From NCBI GenBank assembly GCA_013153865.1, contig JAADDR010000104.1, positions 1-39,932 of the forward strand: a DNA stretch of 39,932 bases. Reading direction: 5' to 3'. Under the pieces are notes generated by a model. The model was given only the letters and a program-made list of their open reading frames with translations, ran no database searches and was not told the origin of the DNA. Origin of the DNA: Chlorobiota bacterium. Lineage in GTDB: Bacteria; Bacteroidota; Bacteroidia; Bacteroidales; JAADGE01. Below, one piece after another: positions 33,718-39,932 of the stretch. Position 1 is the first letter of the stretch, and each line of letters opens with the position of its first letter. A program made the position numbers and the translations under genes.

Positions 33718-34239
33718 ATGAGTAAGTTTAAGATAAGATTCAGAGGTTTAAAAGAAGGAAAGTACAATTACAAGTTTGAAATTAACGATTCGTTTTTCGA
33801 GAATTACCCCGAATCCGAAATAAGTAAAGCAAATATACAGGCATATATAAATCTGTCGGTAACAAAAGATTTGCTGACATTAACATTTAAGTTCAAAGGA
33901 ACCGTGCGATTACGTTGCGACAGATGTTTGGATTTTTTTGAATACGGAATCAAAGGTAATTCGATATTATACGTCGATTTCGGTGAAAAAAATTCGGATT
34001 TGTCGGATGCCGATAATAAAATTACAATCAGCAATACATCCGAAGAAATTATTTTAGATAAACATTTGTATGACTATATACACCTTAATTTACCGTATCA
34101 ACGGGTTCACCCCGACGATAAAAACGGAAATTCGACATGTAACCGGGAAATGCTGAATAAAATAGAAGAATATTCGGCGGGAAATGAGCAAAAAACAACA
34201 GACCCCAGATGGGATAAATTAAAAAGTTTATATAATTAG
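33718..34239 (+). CDS. DUF177 / YceD-like protein
   Basis: This 173-residue cytoplasmic protein belongs to the YceD group (DUF177), encoded just before rpmF in most bacteria. In other species it has been linked to ribosomal RNA metabolism; its exact activity is not settled. The conserved CDRCLDFFEY segment (around residues 68-77) is visible, as are the acidic linker and the basic tail DPRWDKLKSLYN. I use the ATG at 33718 because the upstream in-frame ATG at 33697 abuts the -7 promoter box. It is followed 24 bases later by rpmF. Confidence 0.85.
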   Translation: MSKFKIRFRGLKEGKYNYKFEINDSFFENYPESEISKANIQAYINLSVTKDLLTLTFKFKGTVRLRCDRCLDFFEYGIKGNSILYVDFGEKNSDLSDADNKITISNTSEEIILDKHLYDYIHLNLPYQRVHPDDKNGNSTCNREMLNKIEEYSAGNEQKTTDPRWDKLKSLYN

Positions 34240-34263
34240 TTCAAAAATATTAAAACAGGAAAA

Positions 34264-34449
34264 ATGGCACATCCTAAAAGAAAAACATCCAAACAAAGAA
34301 GAAATAAACGCAGAACACACGTTAAAGCCTCAACACAACAACTGGCTAAATGCTCAAATTGCGGAGCAACGGTAAGATACCATACAGTATGCCCGGAATG
34401 CGGTTATTACAGAGGAAAACCAGCCGTAGAGCAAGCGGATGTTTTGTAA
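34264..34449 (+). CDS. rpmF: Ribosomal protein L32
   Basis: L32 is a small 50S subunit protein. The 61 residues begin with the family start MAHPKRKTSKQRRNKRRTH and contain two CxxC pairs (CSNCG and CPECGYYRG) that form a zinc ribbon, so this is the zinc-binding form. It lies between the DUF177 gene and fabH, the common conserved order of this region. A strong terminator separates it from fabH. Confidence 0.96.
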   Translation: MAHPKRKTSKQRRNKRRTHVKASTQQLAKCSNCGATVRYHTVCPECGYYRGKPAVEQADVL

Positions 34450-34500
34450 AAACACATACTTTTTTAAAAAAATATAAAACATTACGGATTTAAAACTTTA

Positions 34501-34528
34501 AAACCGGTATTTTTTAATACCGGTTTTT
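34501..34528 (+). terminator. Rho-independent terminator after rpmF
   Basis: AAACCGGTATT (34501-34511) pairs perfectly with AATACCGGTTT (34516-34526) around a TTTT loop, and a short T run follows. Confidence 0.85.
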
Positions 34529-34591
34529 GTGTATGAAGTTAATCAATTATTATTCCTTATCAATATATAACGAAAATAACATAATATTTAT

Positions 34592-34622
34592 TTTGTCGAT
34601 TTTAAACTTAAACGTATTTTCG
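34592..34622 (+). promoter_or_regulatory. Bacteroidota -33/-7 promoter for fabH
   Basis: TTTG (34592-34595), 19 bases and TATTTTCG (34615-34622) match the pattern with one change. The ATG is 30 bases downstream. Confidence 0.6.
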
Positions 34623-34651
34623 CAACTTAAAACCATATCGTAAATATAAAT

Positions 34652-35650
34652 ATGAACAAAATTAACGCAGCAATTACGGGAGTTGCGGGATACGTTCCTG
34701 ATTACGTTCTTACAAACGACGAACTTTCCCGAATGGTAGATACCTCCGACGAGTGGATAATGACCAGAATAGGAATAAAAGAAAGACGAATATTAAAAGA
34801 AGAAGGTAAAGCAACTTCCGATATGGGAGCCGAAGCCGTAAAACAATTACTCGAAAAAACAAATACATCGCCCGGCGAAGTCGATTTACTTATTTGCACA
34901 ACGGTAACTCCCGATATGCAATTTCCGGCAACCGCTAATATAATAAGTGATAAAGTCGGAATTAAAAACGCATTCAGTTTTGATATGAATGCCGGATGCT
35001 CCGGATTTCTTTTCGGAATGTCAGCAGCTTCAAAATTTATTCTCTCCGGAAAATATAAAAAAGTTATACTCGTCGGGGCTGATAAAATGTCTTCAATAGT
35101 TGACTACCAAGACAGATCCACATGCCCTATCTTCGGCGACGGAGCAGGAGCGGTTTTATTCGAGCCGGTTACCGAAGACCTGGGAATTATCGATGAAATA
35201 CTCCATGTTGACGGAGCAGGAAGAAAACATCTTCATCAAAAAGCAGGAGGATCGCTTAAACCTCCCACTCACGAAACAGTCGATGCACGCGAACATTTTA
35301 TATACCAAGAAGGACAACCGGTTTTTAAAGCTGCGGTAAAAGGAATGGCGGATGTATCGGTAGAAATGATGGAAAAACATAATATAACGGCGGACGACCT
35401 GGCTTGGCTGGTTCCCCATCAAGCAAACCTCAGAATAATATCAGCAACTGCCAAACGAATGAACCTGAATCCCGAAAAAGTAATGATTAATATACAAAAA
35501 TACGGAAATACAACCGATGCCACATTGCCTTTGCTCTTATGGGAATGGGAAAATAAATTGAAAAAAGGAGATAAATTAATTTTTTCGACATTCGGAGCGG
35601 GATTTACCTGGGGAGCAATTTATTTAAAATGGGCATACAATCCCCGTTAG
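34652..35650 (+). CDS. fabH: 3-oxoacyl-ACP synthase III
   Basis: FabH starts fatty-acid synthesis by condensing acyl-CoA with malonyl-ACP. The 332 residues carry the full catalytic triad: Cys116 in [10 protein letters not shown], His256 in VPHQANLRI and Asn286 in [11 protein letters not shown]. The [16 protein letters not shown] segment near the N-terminus is typical. It has its own promoter after the rpmF terminator. The biotin carboxyl carrier and carboxylase genes follow, so early fatty-acid synthesis is grouped here. Confidence 0.95.
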   Translation: MNKINAAITGVAGYVPDYVLTNDELSRMVDTSDEWIMTRIGIKERRILKEEGKATSDMGAEAVKQLLEKTNTSPGEVDLLICTTVTPDMQFPATANIISDKVGIKNAFSFDMNAGCSGFLFGMSAASKFILSGKYKKVILVGADKMSSIVDYQDRSTCPIFGDGAGAVLFEPVTEDLGIIDEILHVDGAGRKHLHQKAGGSLKPPTHETVDAREHFIYQEGQPVFKAAVKGMADVSVEMMEKHNITADDLAWLVPHQANLRIISATAKRMNLNPEKVMINIQKYGNTTDATLPLLLWEWENKLKKGDKLIFSTFGAGFTWGAIYLKWAYNPR

Positions 35651-35782
35651 ACATTAAAATATTGTATTATACGAAGTTATAACCTGTTTTAAAAGTTTTA
35701 TTTAACATTTTTTAACGTTGAAATATATTTAGGAAAAAGATATTTAAATATATTTACCGAAATTTAACTAAAAAAAATTCTC

Positions 35783-36292
35783 ATGGATTATAAAGAACTA
35801 AAAGATTTTATTAAATCAGTTGCCAAATCGGGAGTAAGCGAAGTAGAGATAAAAACAGACGATATAAAATTAACCGTAAGAGTAGAACCGAGAGGCAAAT
35901 CCGGCACGCATACAGAAACAATAATACAACAAGTGCCGGTTCAAACACCTTTCCCCGGGGCAATGATGCAACAACCCGTTCAAAATCTTCAAACACAAAT
36001 TCAAACACCGCCCGAAACCAAAGCGGATGATTCCAAAAACGAAAACGATAATTACGTAACCATAAAATCTCCGATGGTAGGAACATTCTACAGAAAACCC
36101 GCCCCGGACAAAGCACCTTTTGTTAATGTAGGCGATACGGTTAACGAAACATCGGTTGTTTGTATTATCGAAGCAATGAAACTCTTTAACGAAATAGAAG
36201 CCGAAGTTTCGGGAAAAATAGTAAAAATATTGGTTGACGACGCAAGCCCCGTAGAATTTGAACAACCCTTATTCCTGGTTGACCCGAGTTAA
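35783..36292 (+). CDS. accB: Biotin carboxyl carrier protein of acetyl-CoA carboxylase
   Basis: AccB carries the biotin that shuttles CO2 in acetyl-CoA carboxylase. The 169 residues have an N-terminal helical region, a Gln/Pro/Thr-rich linker (about 38-88) and the biotinyl domain, starting at [15 protein letters not shown]. The biotin acceptor is Lys133 in [11 protein letters not shown]. It lies 46 bases before the chosen start of accC and is surely in one transcript with it. Confidence 0.95.
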   Translation: MDYKELKDFIKSVAKSGVSEVEIKTDDIKLTVRVEPRGKSGTHTETIIQQVPVQTPFPGAMMQQPVQNLQTQIQTPPETKADDSKNENDNYVTIKSPMVGTFYRKPAPDKAPFVNVGDTVNETSVVCIIEAMKLFNEIEAEVSGKIVKILVDDASPVEFEQPLFLVDPS

Positions 36293-36338
36293 TAAAAAAC
36301 TTAAACAGTTAAAAATTTTTTCATCTAATAAAAATTGT

Positions 36339-37676
36339 ATGTTCAAAAAAATACTTATTGCAAACAGAGGAGAAATAGCTCTTCGCATTATCAGAACATG
36401 TAAAGAAATGGGCATCAAAACAGTTGCCGTATATTCCACCGCTGATAAAGAAAGTTTGCATGTGCGTTTTGCCGACGAAGCAGTTTGCATAGGACCGCCG
36501 CCGAGTAACCAATCATACCTCGAGATACCTAAAATTATTGCGGCAGCTCAAATTACAAATGCCGATGCAATACACCCCGGATACGGATTTTTGGCGGAAA
36601 ATGCCAAATTTTCCGAAATATGCAAAAAACACGACATAAAATTTATCGGTCCTTCGGCTGAAATGATTAATATGATGGGCGATAAAGCCACCGCAAAAAA
36701 AACAATGCGAAAAGCCGGAGTTCCCGTAGTACCCGGTTCCAAAGACTTGATAGAATCAGTTGAAGAAGGCAAAAAAACAGCCGAAGAAATGGGATACCCC
36801 GTTATGCTTAAAGCAACTGCGGGAGGAGGAGGAAAAGGAATGCGTATAGTTAACAATGCCGACGAATTTCAGGCAATGTGGGATTCCGCAAAACAAGAAT
36901 CGGCAGCCGCATTCGGAAATGACGGATTATATATGGAAAAATACATCAGTAATCCGAGGCATATCGAAATACAAATAGTCGGAGACCAATACGGAAATGC
37001 CGCACACCTTTCCGAAAGAGACTGCTCGGTTCAAAGAAGACATCAAAAACTCGCCGAAGAAACCCCTTCGCCTTTTATGACGGACGAACTCAGAGAAAAA
37101 ATGGGAGAAGCAGCCGTATTGGCGGCAAAATCAATAAAATACGAAGGCGTGGGAACCGTAGAATTTCTGGTTGACGACAAAAGAAATTTCTATTTCATGG
37201 AAATGAATACCAGAATACAGGTAGAACACCCCATTACCGAAGAAGTCATAAACTTCGATTTAATTAAAGAACAAATTAAAGTAGCCGCAGGAGTAAAAAT
37301 AAGCGGAAAAAATTATTACCCCCAATTGCATTCAATAGAATGTCGCATAAATGCGGAAGACCCCTATAACGATTTCAGACCGTCGCCCGGTAAAATTACG
37401 GAACTTCACACACCCGGAGGACACGGCGTAAGAGTTGACACACACGTTTATTCGGGATATACCATTCCGCCGAATTACGACTCTATGATAGCAAAACTTA
37501 TAATTACGGCAAGAACACGCGAAGAAGCTCTTAAAAAAATGAAAAGAGCTTTAGACGAATTCGTTATCGAAGGAGTTAAAACAACCATACCTTTTCATCT
37601 CCGGTTAGTTACCGACGAACAATTTGTTAAAGGAAATTATACCACAAAATTTATGGAAACATTTAAAATGAAATAA
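36339..37676 (+). CDS. accC: Biotin carboxylase subunit of acetyl-CoA carboxylase
   Basis: AccC adds CO2 to biotin using ATP. I choose the ATG at 36339, which gives the usual start [17 protein letters not shown] and 445 residues. The in-frame ATG at 36258 would add 27 residues that overlap accB and match nothing. The ATP-grasp glycine loop [12 protein letters not shown], the catalytic segment [20 protein letters not shown] and the substrate-site region [11 protein letters not shown] are all visible. The carboxyltransferase subunits are not in the window. Confidence 0.95.
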   Translation: MFKKILIANRGEIALRIIRTCKEMGIKTVAVYSTADKESLHVRFADEAVCIGPPPSNQSYLEIPKIIAAAQITNADAIHPGYGFLAENAKFSEICKKHDIKFIGPSAEMINMMGDKATAKKTMRKAGVPVVPGSKDLIESVEEGKKTAEEMGYPVMLKATAGGGGKGMRIVNNADEFQAMWDSAKQESAAAFGNDGLYMEKYISNPRHIEIQIVGDQYGNAAHLSERDCSVQRRHQKLAEETPSPFMTDELREKMGEAAVLAAKSIKYEGVGTVEFLVDDKRNFYFMEMNTRIQVEHPITEEVINFDLIKEQIKVAAGVKISGKNYYPQLHSIECRINAEDPYNDFRPSPGKITELHTPGGHGVRVDTHVYSGYTIPPNYDSMIAKLIITARTREEALKKMKRALDEFVIEGVKTTIPFHLRLVTDEQFVKGNYTTKFMETFKMK

Positions 37677-37707
37677 CAAAGAACTGTTTATACTATGAAA
37701 GGCATTT

Positions 37708-37753
37708 TATGAGTTATTATACTATATCTTTAAAGATAATTTTTTAACTCATA
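37708..37753. repeat. Nested inverted repeats between accC and the bactofilin gene
   Basis: TATGAGTTA (37708-37716) faces TAACTCATA (37745-37753), and within the 28-base spacer lies the perfect 14-base palindrome TATCTTTAAAGATA (37725-37738). It may be a terminator for accC, though no T run follows the outer stem, or a regulator site for the bactofilin unit. Confidence 0.4.
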
Positions 37754-37780
37754 TAATTTTAACAAGTGAAAAAAACTAAT

Positions 37781-38152
37781 ATGGCAGTTATGGCAGATCC
37801 CGGAGCAACAAACCAACTCAGAAGCGGAACAACTATTAACGGTAATATTGATTCTGAAGGTGATGTCAGAATAGAAGGTACCGTAAAAGGAAACATTAAA
37901 GTAAAAGGAAAAGTAATAATCGGAAATACCGGTAAAGTAACGGGTGATATTACCTGTGCATTTTGCGATATCTCCGGAACCGTTACCGGGAAGCTGAATA
38001 TAGATAAAAGTCTTACTCTTAAATCTTCGGCTGTTTACAACGGCGAAATTACAACTCCTAAACTTATTATAGAACCCGGAGCCGTATTTAACGGTTCGTG
38101 CAAAATGAATAACGAAGCAGATGCCGAAGGATTTAAAATCGATAAAAAATAA
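37781..38152 (+). CDS. Bactofilin
   Basis: Bactofilins are small cytoskeletal proteins that polymerise into filaments at the membrane. The 123 residues have short flexible ends and a central DUF583 beta-helix built from short hydrophobic repeats: TTINGNIDSEGDVRIEGTV, GNIKVKGKVIIGNTGKV, GDITCAFCDISGTVTG. The ATG at 37781 is used; a GTG five codons upstream is the alternative. Its 3' end overlaps the AtpZ-like gene by 32 bases. In many Bacteroidota a bactofilin precedes ATP-synthase genes, and the same start of that order is seen here. The CxxC at CAFC is not a haem site. Confidence 0.9.
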   Translation: MAVMADPGATNQLRSGTTINGNIDSEGDVRIEGTVKGNIKVKGKVIIGNTGKVTGDITCAFCDISGTVTGKLNIDKSLTLKSSAVYNGEITTPKLIIEPGAVFNGSCKMNNEADAEGFKIDKK

Positions 38153-38363
38153 CAAAAACGATTTTAATAAATCTTTAAAAAACTATGCAAAATATTCCGG
38201 AATTGCCTTTCAGATGGCAGCCGTTATATTTCTCGGAACATGGGGCGGATACAAAGCAGACGAGTATTTCGGCTTCGAATCTCATGTACTTACTCTTATT
38301 TTGTCGATACTTTCGGTTATTTTGGCAATTTATTATGCCGTTAAAGACTTCTTAAAAAAATAA
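38121..38363 (+). CDS. AtpZ/AtpI-like ATP synthase accessory protein
   Basis: This 80-residue protein has a charged N-terminus and two membrane spans (about 26-43 and 53-74) with the family pattern FQMAAVIFLGTWGGYKADEYFG. AtpZ/AtpI proteins are encoded ahead of F-type ATP synthase genes and aid ring assembly or ion handling. It overlaps the end of the bactofilin gene by 32 bases. The ATP synthase subunits that usually follow are not present; a small membrane protein and a cysteine synthase come next. Confidence 0.8.
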   Translation: MPKDLKSIKNNKNDFNKSLKNYAKYSGIAFQMAAVIFLGTWGGYKADEYFGFESHVLTLILSILSVILAIYYAVKDFLKK

Positions 38364-38374
38364 AAATACGATTT

Positions 38375-38776
38375 ATGAATAAACTAATCCGGAATTTTAT
38401 TTTTAAAATAACCGTTCTTACGGCTTTAATTGCTTTAATAAGCGGACTACTGTTCTTTTCCGTTTTAAAACCGGCATATTTTGAAGCATTTCCGCTCTTG
38501 CTTATTTTATTTCCGGTAATATCGGTTTTAATGCATATAAGATTACTTAAAGCTTCGCAAAAATCATTAGCGGCATTTAACGTTGCATTTATGCTGGGTT
38601 TTATGATTAAACTTATTATTTATGCAACTTTTACCGGAATAATAATATCGGCCGAACCCGAAAAACGAAACCCGTTTGTTATAACTGTTCTTCTGTTGTA
38701 TATAATTTATACCGTATTCGACACAAAAGCCGTTCTTGACGATATGAAAAAACTGAATCCGGATACAGAAAAATAA
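38375..38776 (+). CDS. Four-span membrane protein next to AtpZ-like gene
   Basis: This is a 133-residue membrane protein with hydrophobic spans at about 10-30, 39-54, 67-88 and 96-116 and a short charged tail. I do not recognise a named domain. It starts 11 bases after the AtpZ-like gene. Its position and size fit the variable AtpI-like protein found between atpZ and atpB in other Bacteroidota, but here atpB does not follow. Function unknown. Confidence 0.7.
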   Translation: MNKLIRNFIFKITVLTALIALISGLLFFSVLKPAYFEAFPLLLILFPVISVLMHIRLLKASQKSLAAFNVAFMLGFMIKLIIYATFTGIIISAEPEKRNPFVITVLLLYIIYTVFDTKAVLDDMKKLNPDTEK

Positions 38777-38801
38777 AACTCTTAAATTCCCTTTCTTAAT
38801 A

Positions 38802-39698
38802 ATGATTTACGATAATATCCTCCAAAGCATAGGAGATACGCCGCTTGTAAAAATAAATAAACTTAACACAAACCCCGGTGTGGAAATTTACGCAAAAACA
38901 GAAGGACAAAATCCCGGAGGAAGCATAAAAGACAGAGTAGCTCTTAAAATGATAGAGCAAGCAGAAGCCGAAGGATCTCTTACAAAAAACAAAACAATTA
39001 TAGAAGCTACATCCGGAAATACCGGTATAGCATTGGCTATGATTGCCGCCGTAAAAAACTATAAACTTCTTATAGTTATGAGCGAAAGCGTTTCAACGGA
39101 AAGAAGAAAAATAATTAAAGCTTTCGGTGCGGATATTATATTAACTCCGGCAGCGGGCGGAACAGATGCGGCAATTCTTAAAGTAAAAGAAATATGCAAG
39201 AAAAATCCCGGTAAATATTTTACTCCCGACCAATTCTCAAACCGCTACAATAAAATAGCTCATTACAAACTTACGGCTGAAGAAATTTGGAAACAAACAA
39301 ACGGTAATATAGATTATTTCGTATCGTCGGTAGGAACTTCCGGGACAATTATGGGAGTAGGAAAAGCATTAAAAGAAAATAATCCCAAAATTAAAATCGT
39401 CGAAGCTCACCCGGCAGAAGGGCACTATATACAAGGACTTAAAAATATGAAAGAAGCAATTATCCCCGCAATATATAACCCGGAAATAATAGACAAACGC
39501 ATTACGGTAGAAACCGAAGATGCTTTTAAAACAGCAAGAAAAATTATTGCACAAGAAGGCATATTTGCAGGCATGAGCAGCGGAGCCGCCATGTATGCGG
39601 CTTTAAAAATTGCCGAAGAAACAGATAAAGGACGTATTGTGGTTATATTTCCCGACAGAGCGGAAAAATATCTCAGCACAAAACTTTTCGAGCAATAA
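38802..39698 (+). CDS. cysM: PLP-dependent cysteine synthase (CysM-like)
   Basis: The enzyme makes L-cysteine from O-acetylserine and sulfide or a related sulfur donor. The 298 residues carry the pyridoxal-phosphate lysine Lys43 in NPGGSIKDR, the substrate loop TSGNTG (70-75) and the phosphate-binding loop VGTSGTIMG (about 177-185). Wording of several segments (SGNTGIALAMIAA, EGIFAGMSSGAA) is closer to CysM than CysK, and the length is short as in CysM, but the two cannot be separated with certainty by eye. It is 25 bases after the membrane protein gene. Confidence 0.88.
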   Translation: MIYDNILQSIGDTPLVKINKLNTNPGVEIYAKTEGQNPGGSIKDRVALKMIEQAEAEGSLTKNKTIIEATSGNTGIALAMIAAVKNYKLLIVMSESVSTERRKIIKAFGADIILTPAAGGTDAAILKVKEICKKNPGKYFTPDQFSNRYNKIAHYKLTAEEIWKQTNGNIDYFVSSVGTSGTIMGVGKALKENNPKIKIVEAHPAEGHYIQGLKNMKEAIIPAIYNPEIIDKRITVETEDAFKTARKIIAQEGIFAGMSSGAAMYAALKIAEETDKGRIVVIFPDRAEKYLSTKLFEQ

Positions 39699-39772
39699 AA
39701 AACATTCCGGAGACTTAATTTTTACGCAAAACTTTGTAAATTGCGTCTGAATTATTAAAAAATCCGTAAATA

Positions 39773-39932
39773 ATGAAAAATCAAATATTAATAATTGCTG
39801 CTTCTTTTACGATTACGTTTTTTTCATGCAAAGATACAATAGACCCCGAAAAAGCAGAACTCCCGGCTCCCGTGGGAGATAACCCTGTTATAGAACATTA
39901 CGCATATACACTGTCTTACAACGAACAACACG
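39773..39932 (+). CDS. NUC1-type nuclease lipoprotein, N-terminal part only
   Basis: The frame starts at 39773 and leaves the window after 53 codons. It begins with a lipoprotein signal (MKNQILIIAASFTITFFSC). After the lipid-anchored Cys come KDTIDPEK, a Pro-rich linker and EHYAYTLSYNEQH. That last segment is typical of the start of Bacteroidota DNA/RNA non-specific endonucleases of the NUC1 family. The catalytic DRGH region would lie beyond the edge, so the assignment is provisional. Confidence 0.65.
   Translation, partial: MKNQILIIAASFTITFFSCKDTIDPEKAELPAPVGDNPVIEHYAYTLSYNEQH

Noticed and set aside
36258..36338. An upstream ATG that would lengthen AccC by 27 residues
   Set aside because: It overlaps accB and gives an N-terminus unlike any biotin carboxylase; the ATG at 36339 gives the standard start.

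Overview
The window is about 40 kb of AT-rich DNA from a member of the Bacteroidota, probably Bacteroidales-like. The lineage call rests on an exbB/membrane protein/exbD/exbD operon, a type IX secretion C-terminal domain, a DUF4476 protein, several -33/-7 promoters of the TTTG-N19-TAnnTTTG type, and few Shine-Dalgarno sequences. Both edges cut genes: a carboxypeptidase-regulatory-like surface protein on the left and a NUC1-type nuclease lipoprotein on the right.

The left third (1-10.8 kb) is mostly housekeeping. It holds ansA, tRNA-Ser(GGA), the ExbB/ExbD proton-channel operon, mutL with a YgjP-like metalloprotease, efp with a SpoIIE-type phosphatase and a DUF4476 protein, and ribF. The right end (33.7-39.9 kb) is also core: DUF177-rpmF-fabH-accB-accC, a bactofilin, an AtpZ-like protein, a small membrane protein and a cysteine synthase.

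The centre (10.8-33.6 kb) is one dense electron-transfer locus. Eight multiheme c-type cytochromes plus one sensor kinase carry 97 CXXCH and 3 CX3CH haem-attachment motifs, 100 in total. The parts are: (a) a minus-strand pair, a type-IX-secreted NHL/PKD protein and a 20-haem cytochrome; (b) a minus-strand tetrahaem cytochrome; (c) a plus-strand NHL propeller, a 12-haem cytochrome and a histidine kinase with a haem motif in its periplasmic sensor, followed by an NtrC-type sigma-54 activator; (d) a small acidic tetrahaem cytochrome with its own terminator; (e) an NHL lipoprotein, a 9-haem lipoprotein, a 658-residue outer-membrane barrel and a 15-haem cytochrome; (f) two tandem fusions of a 16- or 19-haem domain to a membrane cytochrome b, like Geobacter CbcL.

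The simplest model is an extracellular electron transfer pathway. The CbcL-like proteins would oxidise quinol, periplasmic and barrel-associated cytochromes would carry electrons across the outer membrane, and secreted cytochromes, possibly a polymerising tetrahaem one, would pass them outward. The propeller proteins are encoded beside the cytochromes. No catalytic reductase is encoded here. Sigma-54-like -24/-12 elements precede the four transcription units, and the activator and haem kinase lie inside the locus, so it looks like a self-contained redox-controlled regulon. Function is inferred from architecture only.
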